From contig CAAGFE010000099.1 of NCBI GenBank assembly GCA_900769075.1, positions 1 to 15,419 of the forward strand: a stretch of 15,419 nt of DNA, in the 5' to 3' direction. The notes beneath the pieces are model-generated. The model was not told the origin of the DNA and did not search any database. It was given only the letters and a program-made list of their open reading frames with translations. How positions within the stretch are numbered: the first letter of the stretch is position 1; every line of letters begins with the position of its first letter. The DNA is from Clostridia bacterium (GTDB taxonomy: Bacteria; Bacillota; Clostridia; Christensenellales; Aristaeellaceae). Below are positions 1-6,045 of this stretch, one piece after another. Both the position numbers and the translations under genes were made by a program.

Positions 1-1
1 G

Positions 2-643
2 ATCGACGGCGTGAAGTGCGAGCCCATCGAGCGCCTGGTGGTGGACACGCCCCAGGCCAGCGCCGGCGCGGTGATCGAGAAGATCGGCCGCCGCCGCGGC
101 GTGCTGGAGTCCATGTCCGGTCTGGACCGCGTGCGCCTGGAGTTCCTGGTGCCGTCCCGCGGCCTGTTCGGCTACCGGAGCGAATTCATGACCGATACCC
201 GCGGCGAGGGCATCATGTCCAGCGTGTTTGAGAAGTACGAGCCCGTCAAGGGCGACATTCCCCACCGCAACGTCGGCGCGATGATCTGCTTCGAGACCGG
301 CACTTCCACCTCCTACGGCCTGTTCTACGCCCAGGAGCGCGGCACGCTGTTCATCGGCGCGGGTCAGGAGGTCTACGCGGGCATGATCTGCGGTCAGAAC
401 GCCCACAACATGGATCTGGCGGTGAACGTCTGCAAGCAGAAGCATGTCACCAACATGCGCAATGCCTCCGCCTCCGAGGACGCGATGCGCCTGATCTCCG
501 TCCATCCCCTGTCCCTGGAGGAATGCCTGGAGTTCATCGACGACGACGAGCTGCTGGAAATCACCCCCAAGAACCTGCGCATGCGCAAGAAGATTCTCGA
601 CCACCAGCTGCGCGCCAAGGCCAGGAAGCCGGAAATGAAGTAA
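2..643 (+). CDS. typA: GTP-binding protein TypA/BipA, C-terminal part (5' end outside window)
   Basis: This is the last 213 residues of the ribosome-associated translational GTPase TypA/BipA, which binds 70S ribosomes and acts in 50S assembly and stress or cold adaptation. The reading frame is open from base 2, and the GTG at 11 is internal (VKCEPIE). The N-terminal GTPase domain lies outside. What remains is an EF-G domain V-like segment (GYRSEFMTDTRGEGIMSSVF, about residues 55-75) and the TypA-specific C-terminal domain. Diagnostic C-terminal strings are AQERGTLFIGAGQEVYAGMI, GQNAHNMDLAVNVCKQKHVTN, MRNASASEDAMRL and ITPKNLRMRKKILD. The C-terminus is full length for the family. A terminator starts 27 bases after the stop. 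Family assignment is secure; only truncation by the window limits the call. Confidence 0.97.
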   Translation: MDGVKCEPIERLVVDTPQASAGAVIEKIGRRRGVLESMSGLDRVRLEFLVPSRGLFGYRSEFMTDTRGEGIMSSVFEKYEPVKGDIPHRNVGAMICFETGTSTSYGLFYAQERGTLFIGAGQEVYAGMICGQNAHNMDLAVNVCKQKHVTNMRNASASEDAMRLISVHPLSLEECLEFIDDDELLEITPKNLRMRKKILDHQLRAKARKPEMK

Positions 644-663
644 AGAAGGTTCTCCTATCAACA

Positions 664-703
664 AAAAATGAGCATCCGGCGAATGTGCCGGGTGCTCGTT
701 TTC
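664..703. terminator. Bidirectional intrinsic terminator between convergent typA and SH3 gene
   Basis: An 11-bp stem (670-680 with 687-697, one G:U) has a 6-base loop. On the plus strand it is followed by GTTTT (698-702). On the minus strand it is followed by ATTTTTT (663-669), which is the stronger T-tract. It sits between the typA stop (643) and the SH3 gene stop (755), so it can end both converging transcripts. Confidence 0.88.
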
Positions 704-754
704 ATCAACAGGGCGAACAACCGCGTAGAAAGCTGCCTGTACGGCTTGCCAGCT

Positions 755-1420
755 TCACTCCGCCGGTGTGAACATGAACGTCACGGTCCATACCGCCACA
801 TTCCCCTTGTACCTGCCGCCGTTCTCGGTGACCCGCAAGGTTTTCGTGACCTCAAACCCGTTGGCGATGTCTTCCGCCGTTGGCAGATACGTCACCTTTT
901 CCATGGCCGTGTCCGGCTTGGAATCCTGCTCACGGATGCGGGCGTACAGCGTCAGCTCAACCTCTGGTGCAGCAAAGCTCTCCGCTTCCCCCTTGACAAC
1001 GGCAACGCCGTTCCATTCGTAGTATTGCGTCCACTTACTGCCTACGCCATTGGCATCCTGGCAGGATGCTTTTACCTTCAGGTGCATCAGGGCCGCATCA
1101 GGGCTTTCCTGCGCCGCGTGAATCAGTTCCGTCTCAGGGATGCTGAGGTAATCGGACAGCACATACCCGGTCTTGCCTTTGCTTGTTTCCACCTGATACC
1201 ATACGTCGCCGTTCTTCTTGATCTCCTCCCCCAATACGGTCACGCTTTCTCCCTTATCCAGCGCTGCAACCTGCTTGGCCTGGGTGGAGGCCGTCTTGCG
1301 CACACGCACGCTGAGCGTGTTCGCAATGCCTTCGCAGGGATATGTCACAGCTGCTGCGATTGACACGGTGCTCATCATCAGGAGCAGTGTCAGCAAAACT
1401 GCTATCCAACGTCTGTTCAT
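755..1420 (-). CDS. Secreted bacterial SH3-domain protein of unknown function
   Basis: A predicted exported protein of 221 residues. The start chosen is the second ATG (1420), because GGAGG at 1428-1432 lies 7 bases before it but only 1 base before the ATG at 1426. The N-terminus is a signal peptide: MNRR, a hydrophobic run (IAVLLTLLLMMSTVSI), then AAA-VTYP as a likely signal peptidase I site. Residues of about 30-92 form a bacterial SH3 (SH3_3-like) domain, with the usual pattern of LSVRVRKTAS at the start, KGESVTVLGE in the middle and WYQV/KTGYVLSDYL at the end. Such domains usually bind cell-wall peptides. The last 120 residues are a beta-rich segment (RVTENGGRYKGNVAVWTV) I do not recognise. 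No catalytic domain is visible. It is monocistronic, with its own promoter and a shared terminator. Confidence 0.88.
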   Translation of the reverse strand: MNRRWIAVLLTLLLMMSTVSIAAAVTYPCEGIANTLSVRVRKTASTQAKQVAALDKGESVTVLGEEIKKNGDVWYQVETSKGKTGYVLSDYLSIPETELIHAAQESPDAALMHLKVKASCQDANGVGSKWTQYYEWNGVAVVKGEAESFAAPEVELTLYARIREQDSKPDTAMEKVTYLPTAEDIANGFEVTKTLRVTENGGRYKGNVAVWTVTFMFTPAE

Positions 1421-1455
1421 CTTCATTCCTCCCCGGGCAGATGTATGATGCCTTC

Positions 1456-1484
1456 ATTTTACCATAGAATGTGCGCTGTGTAAA
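1456..1484 (-). promoter_or_regulatory. Sigma-A promoter for SH3-domain gene
   Basis: On the minus strand TTTACA (1479-1484) and TAAAAT (1456-1461) are separated by exactly 17 bp, each matching consensus at 5 of 6 positions. The predicted start is near 1449, giving a leader of about 29 bases with the GGAGG site inside it. Confidence 0.8.
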
Positions 1485-1539
1485 TTGATTTCTGGAAATA
1501 ACCGCCAATCTCCCTTCCGGGAAGGCCCTTTCTCCATGC

Positions 1540-1576
1540 AAAAAGAGGTCGCCGCACTTTCACGCAGCGACCTCTT
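1540..1576 (-). terminator. Intrinsic terminator of rny
   Basis: A perfect 10-bp stem (1543-1552 with 1567-1576) has a 14-base loop and, on the minus strand, runs directly into TTTTT (1540-1544). It lies about 85 bases after the rny stop and before the SH3 gene promoter. Confidence 0.88.
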
Positions 1577-1661
1577 CTCCGTACCATGATTCAACCTTGG
1601 AGCCCGGTAGATGAGCGGTCGGCAGACCTCATACAATCATCCGCCGCCGGGGCTTCCCGCC

Positions 1662-3245
1662 TTACTTGGCGTATTCCATGGAGCGGGTTTCGCGGATGAC
1701 GTTCACGCGGATCTGACCCGGATACTCCATTTCCTTCTCGATGCGCTTGGCGATTTCCTTCGCCAGCACCTTGGTGCCCTCGTCGGTCACGTCGTCGGGC
1801 TTGACCATGATGCGCACCTCGCGGCCGGACTGGATGGCATAGCACTTTTCCACACCGGCAAAAGACATGGAAATTTCCTCCAGTTTGGTCAGGCGCTTGA
1901 TGTAATTTTCGAGGGACTCGCGGCGGGCGCCGGGACGGGCGGCGCTGATGGCGTCAGCGGCCTGCACCAGCACGGCTTCCACCGTCTGGGGCTCCACGTC
2001 GTTGTGGTGGGCCAGGATGGCGTGGATCACGTCGTTGGACTCGTGATACTTGCGGGCCAGCTCGCCGCCCAGGGTGACGTGGGTGCCTTCGGCCTCGTGG
2101 TCAACGGCCTTGCCGATGTCGTGGAGCAGACCGGCGCGCTTGGCCAGCTGCACGTCCGCGCCCAGCTCGGCGGCCATCAGGCCCGCCAGGTGGCTGACCT
2201 CGATGGAGTGCTTCAGCACGTTCTGGCCGTAGGAGGTGCGGTACTTGAGGCGGCCCAGGAGCTTGACCAGCTCGTGGTGGATGCCGTGCTGATTCGTCTC
2301 GAACACGGCGGATTCACCGGCCTCGCGGATCTGGTTTTCGACTTCCTTCCGGGCCTTCTCGACGGTTTCCTCGATGCGGGCGGGATGGATGCGGCCGTCG
2401 TTGATGAGCTTCTCGACGGTCAGGCGGGCGATCTCGCGGCGCACCGGGTCGAAGGCGGACACGATGACGGCCTCGGGGGTATCGTCGATGATGAGGTCAA
2501 CGCCGGTGGCGGTTTCCAGGGCGCGGATGTTGCGGCCCTCGCGGCCGATGATGCGGCCCTTCATGTCATCATTGGGCAGGGAGATGACGGACACGGTGCT
2601 TTCCGCCACATGATCCGCCGCGCATTTCTGAATCGCCAGGGCGATGATGTTGCGGGCCTTCTTCTCGGCCTCTTCCTTGGCGCGGGCCTCAATGTCACGC
2701 ACCTGGGCAGCGGCGTCATGGAAGGCTTCCTTCTGCACGCGCTCGATGATGATCTGCTTGGCCTCGTCCTGGGTCATGGCAGCGATGCGCTCCAGCTCGG
2801 TGCTCTGCTTCTGGTGCAGGGCCTCGGCTTCCTCCATCAAGCGGTCGGTTTCCTCCTCCTTGCGGTCCAGGTTATCCGAGCGCTTCTTGAGGTCGTTCTC
2901 GCGGTTGTCCAGGCTGTCGGAGCGCTTGTCCAGGGATGCTTCGCGCTGCATCAGGCGGTTCTCGCTGCGCTGCACCTCGGCCCGGCGGTCGCGCATTTCA
3001 CGGTCGTTCTCCGCCTTTTCCGCGTCCATCACGGCGCGGGCCTTCAGGATTTCTTCCTTCGCCTCAAGCACCTTTTCCTTCTTGTAATCATCCGCCTTGC
3101 GCACGGCATCGTCGTACAGGCGGCGGGCCGTTTCTTCGCTGCGGTTGATCTTCTTTTCCACCATGCTCTTGCGGTACAGGTAGCCGGCGGCGGCGCCGAA
3201 CCCGCAGAACACGAGGATCAGCAGAATCCAGATGACAGGATGCAT
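1662..3245 (-). CDS. rny: Ribonuclease Y
   Basis: RNase Y is the membrane-anchored endoribonuclease that starts mRNA decay in many Firmicutes and is a hub of the degradosome-like network. At 527 residues it has the usual family length. The order of parts is: N-terminal transmembrane helix (about 3-24); long highly charged coiled coil (about 28-200); KH RNA-binding domain with GRIIGREGRN (230-239); HD phosphohydrolase domain with H346 (HSIEVSHLAG), the catalytic H375-D376 pair (LLHDIGKAVDHE) and D431 (AADAISAARPG); and the C-terminal signature SGREVRIMVKP (473-483). All key residues are present. A GGAGGG site lies about 10 bases before the ATG. No convincing promoter is seen directly upstream. 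The nearest strong one is at 3715-3743, so rny may be expressed by read-through of the terminator at 3319-3349. Confidence 0.98.
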   Translation of the reverse strand: MHPVIWILLILVFCGFGAAAGYLYRKSMVEKKINRSEETARRLYDDAVRKADDYKKEKVLEAKEEILKARAVMDAEKAENDREMRDRRAEVQRSENRLMQREASLDKRSDSLDNRENDLKKRSDNLDRKEEETDRLMEEAEALHQKQSTELERIAAMTQDEAKQIIIERVQKEAFHDAAAQVRDIEARAKEEAEKKARNIIALAIQKCAADHVAESTVSVISLPNDDMKGRIIGREGRNIRALETATGVDLIIDDTPEAVIVSAFDPVRREIARLTVEKLINDGRIHPARIEETVEKARKEVENQIREAGESAVFETNQHGIHHELVKLLGRLKYRTSYGQNVLKHSIEVSHLAGLMAAELGADVQLAKRAGLLHDIGKAVDHEAEGTHVTLGGELARKYHESNDVIHAILAHHNDVEPQTVEAVLVQAADAISAARPGARRESLENYIKRLTKLEEISMSFAGVEKCYAIQSGREVRIMVKPDDVTDEGTKVLAKEIAKRIEKEMEYPGQIRVNVIRETRSMEYAK

Positions 3246-3286
3246 GTTTGTTTTCCCTCCTTTTTCTTTTCTTTTCTCTCAGTCAA

Positions 3287-3304
3287 TGACAGGATGATTG
3301 TCAA
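3287..3304 (-). promoter_or_regulatory. TGACA-N7-TGTCA inverted repeat with a lone -35-like TTGACA upstream of rny
   Basis: TGACA (3287-3291) and TGTCA (3299-3303) form an inverted repeat. Read on the minus strand it contains a perfect TTGACA (3304-3299). No acceptable -10 lies 16-18 bp downstream (TGAGAG at 17 bp), so this could be an operator or an activator-dependent promoter rather than a simple sigma-A promoter. Evidence is weak. Confidence 0.3.
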
Positions 3305-3318
3305 CCCGGCGGAAGCAC

Positions 3319-3349
3319 AAAAAACCGTCCGGGAGAAGCTCCCGCACGG
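3319..3349 (-). terminator. Intrinsic terminator at the end of the structured RNA, upstream of rny
   Basis: The stem pairs 3330-3335 with 3339-3344, and 3325-3328 with 3346-3349, with one C/C mismatch and an AAG triloop (CTT in the RNA sense). On the minus strand it is followed by TTTTTT (3319-3324). A competing small hairpin, 3347-3350 with 3354-3357, overlaps the base of the stem and could weaken it. The terminator lies about 75 bases before the rny start codon. Confidence 0.85.
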
Positions 3350-3708
3350 CTGTGCCGCTGAATCGATGCGCCCAATCGCGGATTTTGCCACAGGAAATAC
3401 ACATTCCCGGGGGCATACTCCACCCTTGGGCGGTATGAATACCAGCATTTCACAGGCAGATGGGCAGCCATGCCCTCTGCGCCTCACAAAACCACCGGGC
3501 CCGCCCCGATCGGCGAACCCCGAAGAAGCCTTTTCCCAGGCCGCTCCCCATGCGCTTTTGATACAGCCGGCCTCCCCACTGGGCTTGCATACGGAGCGGC
3601 CGCCGAAAAATTTGACGTGCAGCGGATCCATCAATCATGCACGGATTACAGGTAAACAGGGACTTTATCGAAAAACAGCACCGAAGGATGAACCTTCTTC
3701 AGCCGATC
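3319..3708 (-). ncRNA. Candidate structured RNA of about 390 nt (or attenuated rny leader)
   Basis: This stretch between the Spo0A-like gene and rny has no credible ORF, but it has a consensus promoter (3715-3743) and an intrinsic terminator (3319-3349). The minus-strand transcript folds strongly by eye. Its first 8 bases (3709-3702, CGATCGGC) pair perfectly with 3507-3514, and the helix continues with 3694-3700 paired to 3522-3528. Inside it, 3593-3601 pairs perfectly with 3539-3547 and is extended by 3587-3591 with 3549-3553. Local hairpins include 3616-3621/3638-3643 and a 10-bp hairpin 3456-3466/3471-3480 with one bulge. I looked for the hallmark sequences of RNase P RNA, tmRNA, SRP RNA and T-box leaders and found none. 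It may be an independent small RNA or a 5' leader of rny. Confidence 0.65.
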
Positions 3709-3714
3709 GTATTC

Positions 3715-3743
3715 ATTGTACGCCCAAACAGCGCATCTGTCAA
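3715..3743 (-). promoter_or_regulatory. Strong sigma-A promoter for the structured RNA / rny leader
   Basis: On the minus strand a perfect TTGACA (3738-3743) and TACAAT (3715-3720, 5 of 6) are separated by 17 bp. The predicted start at about 3708 falls on the first bases of a long-range helix, which supports a real RNA 5' end there. It sits 51 bases after the stop of the Spo0A-like gene. Confidence 0.85.
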
Positions 3744-3794
3744 GGGGCAGTCCCGCGGATTTTCTTCCAATCTCTGTTCTCCCCCGGGCGCGTT

Positions 3795-4289
3795 TTATGC
3801 ATCCAGCCTCAGCCTTTCTGCGGTCTGGGCGAGGAACTCGGTGTTGGTGGGCTTTTCCGCCACGGAGGAGGCCAGGCGGCCCAGGGCAGCCCGGTAGTGC
3901 TCGCCGTCGTCCCGGGCGAAGGTCTGGGCGATGGCATGGCGGATGGCGCGCTCCACCCCCTGGGGCGTGGTGCCGTGCTTCTGGGCGATGCGGGGATACA
4001 GGCTTCGGGTGATGGTGCGCCCCAGGGCGGGCTCCGCCAGGAGCAGGGTCAGCCCCGTGCGCAGATAGGTGCAGCCCAGCAGGTTGCGGGGCACGCCGAT
4101 CTCCGACAGCAGACGGCTCACCCGCTGGGCATCCTCCGTCCGGGGCGCGGTTTTTCGCATCTCGGCGGGGGAGAAGGTTCCAACCACCCGGCATGGATAG
4201 GCGCCTGGCGTACTGGCGGCGTGTTTGTCCACCGCTACAAGCAGCAGCGTGTCCGCGCTGTTGTCCAGATACCATTGCAAGCCTTCCAT
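3795..4289 (-). CDS. Orphan Spo0A C-terminal (DNA-binding) domain protein without receiver domain
   Basis: A 164-residue protein whose last 110 residues match the effector domain of the sporulation master regulator Spo0A. The match covers VSRLLSEIGVPRNLLGCTYLRTGL (helices A-B), ITRSLYPRIAQKHGTTPQGVERAIRHAI (helix-turn-helix with recognition helix about 107-121), and KPTNTEFLAQTAERLRL at the end. Full Spo0A is about 260-270 residues with an N-terminal phosphoacceptor receiver. Here only about 50 unrelated residues precede the DNA-binding domain, so phosphorelay control through a receiver is absent. GGGAGGG (4297-4303) sits 7 bases before the ATG. Three 11-bp-spaced repeats and a -10-like box lie upstream. 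It is likely a DNA-binding regulator recognising Spo0A-box-like sites. Whether it acts in sporulation is unknown. Confidence 0.9.
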   Translation of the reverse strand: MEGLQWYLDNSADTLLLVAVDKHAASTPGAYPCRVVGTFSPAEMRKTAPRTEDAQRVSRLLSEIGVPRNLLGCTYLRTGLTLLLAEPALGRTITRSLYPRIAQKHGTTPQGVERAIRHAIAQTFARDDGEHYRAALGRLASSVAEKPTNTEFLAQTAERLRLDA

Positions 4290-4319
4290 GAAGAACCCTC
4301 CCTGTTTTTCCTCGTGTAC

Positions 4320-4373
4320 ACTATATTTTGTGGATCGGTATCTTTATACCGTCTTTATGTTGTCTTTATTCTA
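4320..4373 (-). promoter_or_regulatory. Probable activator-dependent promoter with three 11-bp direct repeats
   Basis: TCTTTAT occurs at 4341-4347, 4352-4358 and 4363-4369, exactly 11 bp apart. On the minus strand the last repeat overlaps the -35 position (TATAAA, 4343-4348) of a -10-like TATAGT (4320-4325) at 17-bp spacing, giving a start near 4313. A second -10-like TAGAAT (4368-4373) overlaps the first repeat. Direct repeats with an 11-bp period overlapping -35 are typical of OmpR/PhoB-family response regulators. A GGTAT/ATACC inverted repeat (4337-4350) is superimposed. Confidence 0.5.
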
Positions 4374-4486
4374 CCACGTCTCCCCCCAAGGAAGCATTGG
4401 CAAATCTGATCATATTCCGGGAAATGACGTCTAAAAATATCGTTGTCCGTTGATAAGGGGAGCAGGGTGTAGCATTGCGGAACCTG
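4374..4486. other. Intergenic stretch with no recognisable feature
   Basis: About 110 bases lie between the repeat-bearing promoter of the Spo0A-like gene and the terminator of the GrpE-like gene. I see no ORF with a ribosome site and no stable hairpin here. It may hold upstream regulatory sites. Confidence 0.4.
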
Positions 4487-4512
4487 AAAAAAAGTGGCGG
4501 ATATTCCGCCAC
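4487..4512 (-). terminator. Intrinsic terminator of the GrpE-like gene
   Basis: A perfect 8-bp stem (4494-4501 with 4505-4512) has a 3-base loop and is followed on the minus strand by seven T (4487-4493). It is preceded by another stable stem-loop (4519-4526 with 4541-4548, plus three inner pairs), so the mRNA ends in two tandem hairpins. Confidence 0.9.
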
Positions 4513-4583
4513 AGGATGTCGGGAAAACGGCTGAAACCGCTTTCCCGATGAAGAAGGATTATGTTTTCCGCCATGACAAGAGG

Positions 4584-5804
4584 TCATTTCAGGCGCACTT
4601 CGGCCTTGACCAGCGCCCCCGAGGCGCCCTGAACCATCACGCCCGGGCGGACGCAGGCCTCAATCACCGCGCCGTCCGCCCTGCCCGCCCCATTGCCGGC
4701 CGCCAGGTGGAACGCGCCGTCAAAGGCGTCCCCCGCCGCCGGGCGCAGCACCGTCAGCCCCAGCCGGGCCATAGCCTGTTCCAGCTGATGCACCCGGTCG
4801 CCCAGGCCGCGCTCCACCTCCGCCAGGGAGGCCAGAACGGCTTCGCCCGTGCCGGCGCAGCGGGCGTCCAGCACCGCCCGGGCCACGGTGTGGGTCAGCA
4901 GATCATGCAAGCCCACATAGCAATTCGCCAGCAGGCGGCATTCCGCCCGATCCAGCCCCCGGTCCCAGGCGTTGATCTTCGCCTCCAGCAGCGCGCTCAG
5001 CTGGCGCAGGTCGTTCCCCATGCTCCAGCGGACGGCGCTGTATTCCTTCGCCGCCTCGGCCCTGTCCGCGGCAAACGCTCGCTCCGCCTCTTCCCGGCGG
5101 GCTGCTTCCGCCGCCTGCTCCGCCGCATATTGGGTGCGGAAGGCTTCCTTCGCCGCTGCCTGATTCGCCTCCCGCTGGATGCGCAGCTCCTCCTCCGCCT
5201 CGATGCGCTTGGCCTCGATGGCAAAGCGCACCTGCTCGGTGATGACGTTCTGCTCCAGGAAGTCAACCCGGGCCTGGAGGGCTTCCTTTTCCTCCAGCAG
5301 GTCCTTGTTGCGTTCCTCCAGCATCTTGTTGAGGAAGTGCACCCGGTCGATTTCCCGCTGGGCAGCATCCCCCGCCTGGGGCGCCACCGAGCTGTCCCGG
5401 GCCTCCACCAGCTGGCGGCTCACCGCCCGCAGCTGACGCAGCTGGGCGACAAGCTCCGGGGTCACCGGCATCAGGTTGCCGTCGGACTGTTCCAGCTCCT
5501 CCCAGGTCACCCGGGCGCCCCGCTTCTGCAGATGGGGGACATACTCCGACGCATCCCGCATGCTCTTGCCCAGGACGATCATGCTGTGGCATGCCATCAG
5601 CACGGCATAATCCACGACATAGATTTTCTTCATATTGCCGTCGCGGATCTCCCGGTAGAGCTGTTCCAGCAGCTCGCTGTATCCCTGCTCCGTCAGCTCC
5701 TGATACAGGGCGTCCCGCAGCTGCATGAAGAACTGCTGGCGCGGCTGAACCGTGCCCTGCTGCTGGCTGTCGATATCCTGCTGGTAGATCTCCAGCGCCG
5801 TCAT
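4584..5804 (-). CDS. Coiled-coil protein with GrpE-like C-terminal domain
   Basis: A 406-residue cytoplasmic protein. I chose the ATG at 5804 because GAGGTG (5811-5816) lies 6 bases upstream. An in-frame ATG at 5834 with a weaker AGGA site would add 10 residues. Residues 1-95 are a helical N-terminal region of unknown type. About 145-260 form a long Glu/Arg/Ala-rich coiled coil. About 265-406 resemble the nucleotide-exchange factor GrpE: a helical stretch, then LTVLRPAAGDAFDGAFHLAAG, a short turn, GAVIEACVRPGVMVQG and ALVKAEVRL, matching the beta-domain order of GrpE that contacts DnaK. Normal GrpE is about 180-220 residues and is encoded beside dnaK and hrcA, which are not here. Its role is unproven; it may serve a specialised Hsp70-like partner or act as a scaffold. 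Confidence 0.75.
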   Translation of the reverse strand: MTALEIYQQDIDSQQQGTVQPRQQFFMQLRDALYQELTEQGYSELLEQLYREIRDGNMKKIYVVDYAVLMACHSMIVLGKSMRDASEYVPHLQKRGARVTWEELEQSDGNLMPVTPELVAQLRQLRAVSRQLVEARDSSVAPQAGDAAQREIDRVHFLNKMLEERNKDLLEEKEALQARVDFLEQNVITEQVRFAIEAKRIEAEEELRIQREANQAAAKEAFRTQYAAEQAAEAARREEAERAFAADRAEAAKEYSAVRWSMGNDLRQLSALLEAKINAWDRGLDRAECRLLANCYVGLHDLLTHTVARAVLDARCAGTGEAVLASLAEVERGLGDRVHQLEQAMARLGLTVLRPAAGDAFDGAFHLAAGNGAGRADGAVIEACVRPGVMVQGASGALVKAEVRLK

Positions 5805-5891
5805 GGCGCTCACCTCACTTACGCGTTTCATCATGGATCAGGTTTCCTGCCCGGCGGCGCACCCTGCTCCGTTCACTGCGCTTTTTTCACC

Positions 5892-5921
5892 AGTATATCA
5901 CCCCCAAGGCCCCGCTGGCAA
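5892..5921 (-). promoter_or_regulatory. Promoter of the GrpE-like gene
   Basis: On the minus strand TTGCCA (5916-5921, 5 of 6) is 18 bp from TATACT (5892-5897, 5 of 6). The -10 is preceded by TGA, giving an extended -10 element. The predicted start is near 5885, upstream of both possible start codons (5834 and 5804). Confidence 0.7.
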
Positions 5922-5984
5922 GGGCGCACCCCATCTTTTGGCGGCGAAGGGAGGGTGCAATCTTGTAAAAACCTGCGCGCCCGC

Positions 5985-6013
5985 TTCCCATTTGGGGAAA
6001 TCCGTGGTATGAT
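5985..6013 (+). promoter_or_regulatory. Promoter of the CHAP-like gene, with overlapping inverted repeat
   Basis: TTCCCA (5985-5990, 4 of 6) and TATGAT (6008-6013, 5 of 6) are 17 bp apart, with the start near 6020. An inverted repeat TTCCC-N5-GGGAA (5985-5999) covers the -35 box and could be an operator. It is divergent from the GrpE-like gene promoter about 70 bp away. Confidence 0.55.
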
Positions 6014-6045
6014 ATGGGGTGAACCGATGGAAAGGAGCCTCCCGG

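Noticed and set aside
3405..3430. T-box-like GGGTGG string in the structured RNA (minus strand)
   Set aside because: The following bases (AGTATGCC) do not match the T-box consensus NACCGCG, and rny is not an aminoacylation or amino-acid gene.
3218..3634. 138-codon minus-strand ORF upstream of rny
   Set aside because: It runs through the terminator hairpin and into rny codons, lacks a ribosome site and overlaps the strongly structured RNA. Its composition is not protein-like.
1611..4409. Very long plus-strand open frame (932 codons) across rny and the Spo0A-like gene
   Set aside because: It is antisense to two well-recognised genes, is Ala/Gly/Leu/Val/His-rich with no family match, and has no ribosome site. 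It is a by-product of GC-rich codon use on the other strand.
6019..6045. GTG start for the CHAP-like gene
   Set aside because: It would lie at or before the predicted transcript start and has no ribosome site. ATG 6046 follows AAAGGAG and gives a clean signal peptide.
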